From Poa pratensis (taxonomy: Eukaryota; Streptophyta; Magnoliopsida; Poales; Poaceae), in NCBI GenBank assembly GCA_947311845.1, contig CAMZMU010000081.1, forward strand, positions 694,320 through 758,319: a stretch of DNA of 64,000 nucleotides, given 5' to 3'. The translations under genes were made by a program, and so were the position numbers. Below, piece after piece: positions 47,318 through 57,395 of the stretch. The notes under the pieces were generated by a model. It was not told where the DNA came from. It was given only the letters and a program-made list of their open reading frames with translations, and made no database searches. Each line of letters starts with the position of its first letter. The stretch's first letter is position 1.

Positions 47318-47624
47318 AACCTGGCCCAAGGCCACCTCAGGTAGGGCACAACCGCTGAGAGTCTGAGACTCATCCTTCCCTCTGATTTTCAAATACGGTG
47401 CTCGCTCGTGCAAGCAACACGAATGTAATAGCACCCGTAGGGGCATGTTTGGCTAGTTGTATTGCGTCCAAACAGAACCTGGCCCAAGGCCACCTCAGGT
47501 AGGCACAACCGCTGAGACTCGGACTTCCCTCTGATTTTCAAATAGGTTGCTTGCTCGTGCAAGCAACACGAATGTAATAGCACCTCTAGGGGCATGTTTG
47601 GTTAGCTGGATTGCGTCCAAACAG
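47318..47624. repeat. Tandem duplication of about 158 bp
   Basis: 47,318-47,475 and 47,476-47,624 are adjacent copies. Both start AACCTGGCCCAAGGCCACCT, contain CAAGCAACACGAATGTAATAGCACC and end near GCGTCCAAACAG. The second copy lacks about 9 bp in the middle and has several substitutions. Non-coding as far as I can see. Confidence 0.9.
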
Positions 47625-48299
47625 GCCCAGTAGATGCAAAAAATATGGCCCGTTTGGTTGCTCACAAGACGATTTGGCCCGAGCTTGCATAAACCTTAAA
47701 GCACCACTCAGTCAGGCCGATTGAAACAATCGTTTCGGCCGTTGTTTCAAAGCCAGGTCGAGGAGAACAAAGTGGGGGGCGTGCGTTGGGATGCAGCCAT
47801 GGAGATATCGGGAGACGAAATATTGGTGGCGCAGTATGGCGCCAAAGCTAGCCTCACCTCTCTTTACTCAGTCACCTAGAGCGAGAGGACAAACCCCATT
47901 ATTTCAGAAACCGAAGGAGGCGACGGCGATGGTGGCGATTTAGAGCTGCAACAAGGCGGCGACTTAGATCTTCAGAGGCGACGGCGGCACCGGTGGCGGC
48001 GAGAACGAAGGCTCCAGCGGCTGGACCAAGATATATCCATCTACCGCCTCGTCTATGGCCCAGGCAGGTCGTGGTCCTCTTCTTCATGGAGGTAAGCACC
48101 ATTCCACCTTGCAAGGCGTAGAGTAGCACTAGTAGGTAGATTTGGCCGTTAATTATACATCTTGATTTCACTAGAACGCATGGATGCAACCTATCATGTA
48201 GGCCTCAACACTCATAGCAGTGATGCAGGCCTGGATGTTGTTAGTCCATCATAGAGCAGTTCATCGCAGTTACAGGGGTGTAATCAGATATGGTCTGTT
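47625..48299. other. No gene recognised
   Basis: The segment opens with GGCCCGTTTGGTTGC, a phrase often met at the ends of cereal DNA transposons. It then has GC-rich GGCGACGGCGG stretches at 47,920-48,000. No domain, no clear element ends. Confidence 0.4.
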
Positions 48300-49381
48300 A
48301 GTCCAAGACCAGAAGAGGTGATGAGGGTTAACCTCTAGGGTTTGCCCAATTTTCACGGATTTGATGCGGAGGTCACGAAGAACGCGAAGAACACGAAAAA
48401 CACAAGGGGGAATTCGTGGGAAGAGTGGGATAACTAGAAGAGCCTGCAAGGATTTCCACTCAACAACAACTCTCTCAAATAGAGAAGCCTTTGAATCAAG
48501 AAACCAAACCAACTCAACTCTTAATGAAACTGATTCCTCTTATCAGCGGTCCACCGATCCAATAGAATCCACACAAGGGGTGGGAGATTGGCGCCCAACA
48601 GAATCCACACAAAAGGGTGGAAGATTGGTAAGTAGTCGCAACTACACAAAGATATCTTGATACAACTCAATAGATGAATGATCTAAGGAGAGGCCTTGAA
48701 TCCACAAGAGGGATCTTCTCCATAAGGGGAGGAATCATAGCCACAAGGGGCATGAGCATAAGCTCTAGTTCTATCTCATATCTTATCTAACCCTAGAACT
48801 GAAGAGGAGGGGTCCTATTTATAGTCTAGAGGTGATAGGTTGGGTTTACAAGGCCTTAGCCTGAGTTGACTTCGTGGTCAAAGAGTTGGCCGGTTTTAAG
48901 TTGCTGAAACCGGCGCTAGAACCGGCCCTGGCCGGTTGAACCGGCCCCAAACCGGTGGCAAATCGATATGGCCTTCTGTTAGACCGGCCGTTCACCGGCG
49001 ACGGCTGGTTGAACCGGCGGCGGCTGGTTGGACCGGCGGTTGAACCGACGCCCTGAAACTTCATCTTCTTCTTCATCTTCTCGTTTCCTCCTCCTCTTCC
49101 ACGTGTACGCCTTGGATGGTCTTGAGTCTTGTGCTTCCTCGGCATCTCCCAGACGTCTGTACTCGTCGTATCAAACCTAGCATAGCAAAGGGGTAGATGC
49201 TCACGTGGTATACATCCAAAGGGGCACAAAATGGGATCTCGTAGAGGAAGGAGCTCACCTTTGAGTCAATGATGACTTTCATATGTTGGGCTGCTTGACA
49301 TGGTGATGGACGTGACCGGGCTACAAAAGATATCGGCGACAAAAGATTATGCTTGAGCTGATTATGCTTGTGTCCACAAAT
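48300..49381 (-). other. LTR-like repetitive sequence, unclassified
   Basis: Read on the minus strand it has a TATA-like TATAAATAGG near 48,820, a CCTCTCCTT/CCCTTATGG-rich leader, and two near-copies of CCACCCCTTGTGTGGATTC (near 48,570 and 48,600). That is the style of a cereal LTR or TRIM in minus orientation. I could not find TG...CA ends with a target duplication, so the class and borders are open. Confidence 0.35.
48887..49050. repeat. Degenerate GGCCGGTT array
   Basis: GGCCGGTT and its complement AACCGGCC recur about a dozen times in 160 bases with spacers such as TGAACCGG. Low-complexity DNA able to form many short hairpins. No unit length is strictly kept. Confidence 0.75.
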
Positions 49382-49386
49382 GTATT

Positions 49387-50348
49387 TGTCGCAGCAGTGG
49401 AACATAGGGTTCCCCTGATGCTGCCAAAGTGGGTCCTCCGCTGGGGCCCACCAAGAAGATGGACAAGGCAAGGAGTCAAGTATAGCAGATGGGTTAGCCC
49501 ATCTGCCTCAAGGACACCCGACAAGTTCGACATCAAGTCTCTGCGGCTAAGGACCAGGTGACCTTCCGGGTCACCCCCTCGCCCGGAGAACCAGGCAGGA
49601 CACCGCGGGTCCATGCTCCCGGCAGGAGGCCAGGCGCACCCCGGGTATCCATCCGTACCATCGAGAGGATAAGATCGCCAGCTCGCCGGAAGCTGGTGGA
49701 AGACTTGGGCACCAAGATGAAGGCCGCGCCCTGGTGACGCTGCCACGAGCGTAGTTGGTGGGGCGGACAGGCTTTGTCCGTCCCACCTTTTCCAAGGGCG
49801 GACGACCGCGCCGCCCTCCTCAGAACACTTAGAGGAGAGAGTGCCACGTCTCCTCCAAGGACCGCCGAGGGTTTTTTCCCGCCAAGACCCCTCACACCTC
49901 TCGCGTGCCCATATCGGCTCCCCTTAGCCTATAAAAGGAGGACCATGGCACCGAAGAGAAAAGGACAAGACCGAGATAGAAGCAAGCTAGAGCTCAGGCA
50001 AGACTAGACGAGAGTTCGGAAGGTAGAGAGAGAGGTGATCTCCCCAGGGCAGGGTCTGCTCTTCGTCTACCTCCGGCCGAAACTCTGCCGGGTTCATCCC
50101 GAGACACCTTGTACACTCCACCATGATGAACTCTCAATCCAGACATGCAGGAGTAGGGCTTTTAGCCTCCGGGCGGCCTGAACCTGGGTAACTCTGTGTG
50201 TCCTGCTGTGTTGCTTGATCTCTCCCTCTCGACGAAGAACTTGGCGTCCTTGCTCCCGGGTGAGACGTCTTCCAGCCTCCTTCACGCCCGTGCGAACCTA
50301 AAAAGGGGGTATCACCTACTCCCGGTGTCCGTCATCCGAGACACGACA
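49387..50348 (+). mobile_element. Solo LTR with perfect 5-bp target duplication
   Basis: Begins TGTCGCAGCAGTGG and ends GAGACACGACA, with short inverted ends TGTCG/CGACA. GTATT stands on both sides (49,382-49,386 and 50,349-50,353). 962 bp. No internal region, primer site or polypurine tract adjoins, so this is a solo LTR left by recombination between two LTRs. The TATA box gives plus orientation. The family is probably gypsy, by general style only. Confidence 0.9.
49930..49937 (+). promoter_or_regulatory. TATA box of the solo LTR
   Basis: TATAAAAG in the middle of the LTR, followed by a GA-rich leader, as at the U3/R boundary of cereal LTRs. It could still drive transcription rightward into the flank. 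Confidence 0.6.
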
Positions 50349-50353
50349 GTATT

Positions 50354-51179
50354 GGTTGCACATGCTTGAAACACACAAATGCTTGCAAAAAAAGTCGATA
50401 CCGACTTGCATATATCTGTAGTCTCCATTTGTTCAAAAAGTTGAATAGCAGATCTCAATCAAAGAACACGGCACTGCCAATAAATCTGTACTGCTGCACA
50501 TCACAGGATCCTATATTTCTATACTGAAACCTGAAAAGAAGGAGTAATATATGCTCAAACAAAGCAAAATTGGTCGCAAAAAAATGCAAAATTGGGCAGT
50601 GTAAGTTTGGACAATGTTCCTATCTTTTAATTCTTGAGTTTCTCTCTGAAGAAGAAGAATGCACTACAATATCAGTGTTTGAAAACTGAAGCTAATATCA
50701 GTGCAACTGAAGTTATCAGTGTGTGAAAACTGAAGCTAATATCAGTGTGAGTGTACTCTGAAAACTGAAGCTAATATCAGTACTAATCCTTGAATGTGAC
50801 ATTAAGTTTCAAGAAAATAAATTACTTCCGATAGCAAATTTCTTTTGCATTGCATGCACTACTGGTATTTCAGTGTGCAGGTACTCCAGCATCAGTGGTA
50901 AAATTAGGAAAAGTTTGGGCCTCATGTTAAGTGTCACCAGATTATTTTCACATAGGAGCACACGACCACTTCATGCTCACACAAACAAACAATATTATTT
51001 TCACACAGCCACTTGTGTTCTCAACTCAGATTATTTTCACAAGCATGCAGAGAAGATATACACCAGTACAATGCATCCCAAATCTTGTGAATGCTTGGAA
51101 ATTTAATTTGTAAAATGCTGTGAATGTAAAATGCTCTGTACAAACGCTTGCAAATTTCCACCGAAGGATGACCAGTTAA
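50354..51179. other. AT-rich spacer, no gene
   Basis: No conserved frame. It contains the three 22-bp repeats listed separately. Otherwise it is unstructured to my eye. Confidence 0.5.
50681..50781. repeat. Three spaced copies of a 22-bp motif
   Basis: GAAAACTGAAGCTAATATCA followed by GT occurs at 50,681, 50,725 and 50,760, with a degraded form (CAACTGAAGTTATCAGT) at 50,704. Spacing is 44 and 35 bases. Likely slippage or duplication; no function known. Confidence 0.8.
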
Positions 51180-51728
51180 TCACCCTGAGAGGGTTCCTGC
51201 CTTCCCTGCCCCGCGTCGCTCCCTCTGGGGCGACTCGGGCGGCGACCCTAACCCTAGCGCGCCTCCCTCCTCCCCTCGTTTCCCTCTCCGCGCCGCTGCC
51301 AGAGGTGACCGCCGGGAAGCCGTGCGGCCGCTGAGGAAGGCAGCGGCGAGGCTCGCGTCGCTCCGTGCTCCGCGGTGGACTTTGGACGCCGAGGCGGCGG
51401 CCTCGGGTGGTGAGGCGGCGTTGGCTTCACGGCAAGCAGCGTGCGCGGGTGTTGGCCTCCTCCTTGGTCGTGAGGACGGCGAGGAATTGGCGGGTGCTGG
51501 TCGTGGGGCTCGGGCTGCCCGCCCTGTCCCAGATCTAAAGGTTGACTCCATCTCCGGGTACGCCTCGCTGTTAGTTCACTCCGGTGGCCTCTGGCCGTCA
51601 GATTTGGCGCGCAGCGACGGTTGGATGTGGGGGCAAGCACGGGAGAAATCCCTGGCTGGCCTTGCTTGCCGCAACGACGGCGGCGCCGGTTGGTGCCGTC
51701 TTCCTCCTTGGAGGGTCATTGAGGTACT
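51180..51728 (+). other. GC-rich repeat-like sequence, left part of an interrupted unit
   Basis: GC-rich with ACCCTAACCCTAG, CGGCGG runs and an open frame (51,322-51,822) that has no recognisable domain. It stops at the Athila-like insertion (GTACT at 51,724-51,728) and resumes at 63,496. The joined unit resembles the GC-rich 5' region of cereal LINEs, but no LINE protein is present. Confidence 0.4.
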
Positions 51729-51831
51729 TGATGACGTGGATCGCACGTTCGTTGGGAGACCTCAAGAGGAAGGTATGAAGCAGTGTAGCAGCAGTTTCCC
51801 TCAGTATGAAACCAAGATTTAATCGACCAGT
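51729..51831 (-). repeat. 3' LTR stub of the Athila-like element
   Basis: TGATGACGTGGATCGCAC to ATCGACCAG matches the start of the full LTR at 61,907-62,008 with a few substitutions, and then breaks off into gag sequence. Only the U5 tip is left. Confidence 0.9.
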
Positions 51832-53103
51832 TTACATCATTTTCAGTAGTAGTAATAGTATAAACTCTAGCAATACTATTCTTTTTAGCAATTTCATCCT
51901 CTCTTGCCCACCTAGCATGTAAATCAGCTAACATCCTCACATTATTATCAATTTAACTTGAATGGCATTGAGAGTTTTGCTCTCTTTAACATCATGAGGC
52001 ATAGTTTTAATTTTTAACAAATCAACATCAAGAGCAAGACTATCAACTTTAGAGGCAAGAACATCAATTTTCCCAAACTTTTCCTCAACAGATTTATTGA
52101 AAGCAGTTTGTGTACTAATAAATCCTTAAGCATGACTTCAAGATCAGAGGGTACACTCTTATTATTGTTGTAGGAATTACCATAAGAATTAACATAACCA
52201 TTGCCACTATTAGAAGGATAGGGCTTATAATTGCTATTACCAAAATTATTCCTATAAGCATTGTTGTTGAAGTTATTTTTTAATGAAGTTCACATCAACA
52301 TGCTCTTCTTGAGCAACCAAAGAAGCTAAAGGAACATTATTTGGATCAACATGCATTTTTCCATTTGTAAGCATAGACATAATAGTATCAATCTTATCAC
52401 TCAAGGAAGAGATTTCTTCAACAGAATTTACCTTCTTACCTTGTGGAGCTCTTTCGGTGTGCCATTCAGATAATTTATCATCATATCATCAAGAAGTTTT
52501 GTTGTAGCACCAAAGTGATGAACATAAAGGTACCTCCAGAGGCCGAATCCAACAGGTTTCTTGAAGAAAAATTTAGTCCTGCATAAAAGGTTTGGATGGT
52601 CATCCAAGCAGTCAGTCCATAGGTGGGACAATTCTTTACCAATGATTTCATTCTCTCCAAGCTTGAGCAACATGCTCATTATCAAATTGTTTGAAATTCA
52701 TAATGCTACTTCTCAAAGATATGATCTTAGCAGGAGGATAATGATTTCCTATGAAAGCATCTTTGCATTTAGTCCATGAATCAATACTATTTCTAGTCAA
52801 AGATAGCAACCATTCTTTAGCACGTCCTCTCAAAGAGAAAGGAAAAGGTTTCAGTTTAATAATATCACCATCTACTTCCTTATACTTTTGCATCTCACAA
52901 AGTTCAACAAAATTATTAATGTGAGCAGCAACATCATCAGTACTAACACCAGAGAATTGCTCTTTCATAACAAGATTTAAAAGTGCAGGTTTAATTTCAT
53001 AGAATTCTGCGTTAGAAGCAGGTGGAGCAATAGGTGTACTAATGAAATCATTGTTGTTCGTGCTAGTGAAATCACACAACTTAGTGTTCTCAGGGGTACT
53101 CAT
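51832..53103 (-). pseudogene. Athila-like gag
   Basis: Start MSTPENTKLCDF at 53,103. The frame is open to about 52,650 and contains FYEIKPALLNLVMKEQFSG, LRGRAKEWLLSL and SWTKCKDAFIGNHYPPAKI, the gag core of this group. A frame change near 52,650 is followed by traces at 52,685-52,428 (ATKLLDDMMINYLN), an asparagine-rich stretch near 52,250 and DPNNVPLASLVAQEEHVD near 52,340. Family role: capsid protein. Stops and frameshifts accumulate to the left, where it runs into the LTR stub. The pol part is deleted. Confidence 0.88.
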
Positions 53104-53193
53104 TTTAGCAAAATTAAAACAAAACAGAAAGATAACAACTCGAAAATAAAAGTAACTAATTTTTTTGTGTTTTTGATAAATAAAGCAAACAAG

Positions 53194-53430
53194 CACTAGT
53201 ACAGAACGACACATCGGATACCCCTCTATGGAAACGGCAGGAGTTAGGCGACGGAGAATCGAGCCTTCCGCGCGGAAAAAGCCGCCCGCGAGGGCTATCC
53301 TCCCACGACCCGCGACACATCGGCAACGGTTGTGCTTTCCGCAACCGTTTGCTTTATATGAGCAACGGACATATTTTCGTGTCCGTATGCATTATTTTCA
53401 TTATTGTAAACGGTTAATATGGATGACCGT
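53194..53430. promoter_or_regulatory. Left CACTA end and subterminal repeats
   Basis: The terminal repeat is followed by further copies of the ATCGGNAACGG theme: ACACATCGGCAACGGT at 53,315-53,330, an inverted GCAACCGTTT at 53,341, AGCAACGGAC at 53,361 and AAACGGTTAA near 53,409. In En/Spm such motifs bind the TNPA-type protein, and the same zone holds the promoter. Direct evidence here is only the repetition. Confidence 0.7.
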
Positions 53431-53792
53431 ATCCGATGATTCCATCCAGACCTAACGCTATGAGTGGTGTCGAGTTAGCCAGCTGCGGAGATTCCCATAA
53501 GACTGAAAGATAGGAGCGGCGGCGGCGAGGGGGAGGCGGAGTCCAGATCTTACATCTGTGCTGCGGGCGTCGATAGGCGCGCGGTGGTTGCCGGCGTCGA
53601 GAGGCAGCGCGTTGGTTGCCGGCGTCGAGAGGCAGCGCGTTGGTTGCCGGCGTCGAGAGGCAGCGCAGGGAAGCTTGGGCCCGATTCCACAGCTACTGGG
53701 GCGGTGGTATAACCCGAAAACCTACTACTTAATTATTTTGATTTAGGAGCGCGGAGTATAAATCTTACATATGTAGTTTGCCATTTTACTAG

Positions 53793-56700
53793 ATGGTTCT
53801 TGATCGAGCTTGGATGTACGGTGGTCGCACGAGTCCTGAATTCTCACAAGGTGTGGTTGAATTCTTGGACAGGGCTTCGCAACACATGCTAGAAAGTAAT
53901 GAACCGAAGATGTTTTGTCCTTGTCTTTCTGTAAGAATGAAGTCTTGTGGCCTAGAAGACAAACGATAGAAGAACACATTATTTTGAGGGGATTTATGGA
54001 ATCGTACACATGTTGGTCAAAACACGGTGAACAACAACCAGCAATCTTTGCCGACAACCGTGATGATTTGAGCAACGATAATCATGAAGTCAATGCCAGA
54101 GATGGTTTGGGCAACGCTGATGATGATGTGCATCCAGATGAAACCAGAGCCGATGGTCCACAAAAAAACCTAGAACAGATGATCAATGATTTGGAGAATA
54201 ATATGGAAGGTAATGATGAGATAAAGAATTTCCTCTGTCAGTCGGCGGACTCGAAGAAACCTCTGTATCCGGAATGCAAGCTCAGCAAGTTGGATGCGAC
54301 ACTAGAATTGTTGAAATACAAGGCAGAGAGTAGTACATCCGATGTGAGCTTCACAAAGCTGTTAAAACTTGTCGCATTATTACTTCCACCTGGAAATGAC
54401 TTGCCAGCGAACACTTACCATGCCAAGAGGGTGATCTGCCCCATTCCAGCCGAGTACGTGAAGATACACGCTTGTAAGAATGATTGTATTCTCTACCGAG
54501 GGGAAAATGAAAATATGCGGCGTTGTCCCATATGTAACTTTCCTCGTTACAAACGCAACCTAGCAAAAGACAGAGACAAGGGCGAGGATGAGGTCACAAC
54601 GGGAGTCCCTTACAAGGTTGTGTGGTATTTGCCAATAATACCCAGATTGAAGCGTATGTATGCAGACCCAAAGCAGTCAGAGCTGATGCGTTGGCATGCC
54701 GATAAAAGGAAAAAAGATGGACTGCTCAGACACCCGGCTGATGGACCACAGTGGAGGCTTATCGATTATGAGTTCCCAGACTTTGGCAGGGACCCCAGAA
54801 ATGTAAGGTTTGCACTAAGTACAGATGGAATGAATCCTTTTGGCAGCATGAGCAGCAGACATAGCACTTGGCCAGTTCTTTTAGCAATGTATAACCTTCC
54901 TCCTTGGTTGTGCATGAAGAAGAGGTATATCATGATGTCGATGCTTATTCAAGGACCAAAACAACCTGGGAATGACATTGATGTTTACTTGAGTTTACTT
55001 GTCGAAGAACTACAAGTACTGTGGGATGGGGTAAGAATGTATGATGCGTTCAAGAGAGAACAGTTTGATCTCAGAGCAATGTTGTTTCTGACCATTCAAG
55101 ATTATCCTGCACTTGCGAACTTGTCAGGGCAGAGTTTGAAGGGATCCTTTGCATGTGTCACTTGCAAAGAGAGAACAAAAAGTCTTTGGCTGCCGAATTC
55201 AAGGAAGACAGTGTACATGCGGCACCGAAGGTTTTTGGCAAAGAATCACCCGTATCGTAGATTGAAGGCCCCGTTCGATAATACGATTGAGACCGATGAC
55301 ACGCCAGAACCATTTTCAGGAGCGGATGTCGATGACCAGACGAAGGATGTACACACTATTTTTGGTAAGGGGAAGAAACCCCAGTCTCGTGAGAAGGCAG
55401 TGTGGAAGAAAAGATCGGTTTTCTGGGCATTGAAGTATTGGGCATATCTGGACGTTCAACATTGCATCGATGTCATGCATGTCGAGAAAAACGTAACTGA
55501 AAGCGTTCTTGGATGTGTAATGAATAACAAGGATAAAACGAAGGATGGTATGAATTCACGGCTGGATATTCTTGCATTGAAATATAAAAGGAAAAAGTTG
55601 AAGCCACAAGAGAAGCCTAATGGGCAGTGGTACCTCCCACCTGCTTGCTACCAGTTATCGAAGGAAGAGTTGAAGGAGTTCTTGCAATTCTTGTATGATA
55701 TGAAAGTTCCGTCAGCATACTGCGCAAACATCAGGACTCTGGTGTCGTTTGAAGAAAAGAAACTGATGGGGATGAAGTCACATGACTGCCATGTGATGAT
55801 GACACAGATGCTCCCTGTGGCAATTAGAAATATGTTGCCTAAACCCGTTCGAGAGGCTCTCATGAGGTTATGTGATTTTTTCAACGCTATATACCAGAAG
55901 GTAATAGATCCATTCAAATTAGACAGATTGCAAGAAGATGTTGTGAAGACTATCTGCCAGCTGGAGATGTTCTTCCCCCCTTCGTTTTTCGACGTAATGG
56001 TCCATCTAATTGTACACATTGTTTATGAGATAAAGCAATGTGGTCCAGTGTATCTGCGCACTATGTATCCGTTCGAGCGCTTCATGGGTATACTCAAGCA
56101 CTACGTCCGTAACAGGTATCGGCCAGAGGCAAGTATCGTTGAAGGATATCTTTCGGAGGAGGTGGTTGAGTATTTCATCAGCTACATGGATGGCCACCGA
56201 CCTATCGGGGTGCCTCTGTCCAGGCATGAGGGGAGGCTAGATGGAAAAGGGTTAATGAAAGATAAATCATGTTGGCCAGAGTGTGAATTATTTGAGAAAG
56301 CACATTTGTACGTATTGCAGCACCTTGCAGTCGTTACACCATATGTGGATGCTCACAAGGATCTACTTAGAATTGAGCTAGGAGGCCGAGGCTTGACAGA
56401 GAATCAGAAGGAAGCACAAGTCTTGAAACTGCACAGCCAGAGATTCGCTGATTGGCTGATGACGAATTGTGTCGGAGATGATGACGAGACTTTAAAAAGT
56501 TTGGCAAGAAAGCCAAACTTTACGGTTCATAAATGGGAAGCATATGACCTGAATGGCTACACCTTTTATACAAAGAATAGAGACAACAAGACCATGTATC
56601 AGAATAGCTCTATTAAAGTGGAAGCGGTAGATCCGAATGGGAGGAAGGATTGGTACTATGGAGTAATTGAGGAGATTTGGGAGCTGGAGTACGATACATT

Positions 56701-57103
56701 ACTCACGGTTCCATTGTTTAAATGCAAATGGGTCAAACTGGGTCATGCGAAAGTTGACCAGTACGGCACTACATATGTCAATCTCAACGAATTGGGATAC
56801 AAAGATGAACCTTTCGTTTTAGCTACCCAAGCCACCCAGATCTTCTATGTCAAAGACCTACTACATAAAAATTGCCATGTTGTGATGAATGGGAAAAGGA
56901 AGATCGTTGGGGTGGATGACGTTACTGATGAAGAAGAGTACAACCAGTATGAAGACTTGCCAGCAACTGGAGAACGCATACAGATCAATGACCGACAGGC
57001 TCCTGGAGATGGCTTTTACGCAAGAGATGATCACTCCGATGGGGCAATTTACAAAGGAAATATTCAGGTTGATCCAGTTTTACTAGAGGAGGACGAAGAA
57101 TGA
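53793..57103 (+). CDS. CACTA transposase, TNP2 class
   Basis: The likely start is ATG 53,793 (VLDRAWMYGGRTSPEF), the transposase-associated N domain. A single-base shift near 53,930 is needed to join it to the long frame, which then runs open for over 1,050 codons to 57,103. Domains: zinc-binding-like NDCILYRGENENMRRCPIC at about 54,480; TNP2 core with LSTDGMNPFG and QGPKQPGNDIDVYL at 54,810-55,000; CIDVMHVEKNVTES at 55,460; DUF4218 with YPFERFMGILK at 55,730-56,180; DUF4216 with DWYYGVIEE and QIFYVKDL at 56,640-56,880. It cuts the terminal repeats during cut-and-paste transposition in the nucleus. The frame break near the start may be a sequence error or an unrecognised intron; apart from it the gene looks intact. 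Confidence 0.93.
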
Positions 57104-57233
57104 GCAAATTAATTTGTACCCTAAAGTGATAATTGTATTTCTTAATTGGCAAAGTAATGTGCTGTTGTTATTTCTTAATTTTCAACCGTAAACGCTACGT
57201 TTATTCAAATTCCGAAATATAATTTATTTATAC

Positions 57234-57275
57234 CACATCGGCAACGGTTTTTTTGAATGCACCGTTGCCGATGTG
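57234..57275. promoter_or_regulatory. Internal hairpin made of the CACTA subterminal motif
   Basis: CACATCGGCAACGGT (57,234-57,248) and its exact inverse (57,261-57,275) flank a 12-base loop, between the transposase stop and the second gene. The arm equals the subterminal motif at 53,316. It may be a binding site for the element protein, a 3' processing signal, or a scar of element fusion. Confidence 0.6.
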
Positions 57276-57395
57276 ACATAAACCCTACTTCCAGACTTAA
57301 ACTTTGGGGACCAACCTACCACCCCTCGCATTTCCCCCCGCTCACCGTCTTCAACACCACCCCCGGCGGCGTACTCACGCTCAGCTGAGTTCATT

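Noticed and set aside
53930..53972. GTAAGAATG...GATAG as an intron near the transposase start
   Set aside because: It would be only about 42 nt, too short for a plant intron; a single-base shift explains the join better.
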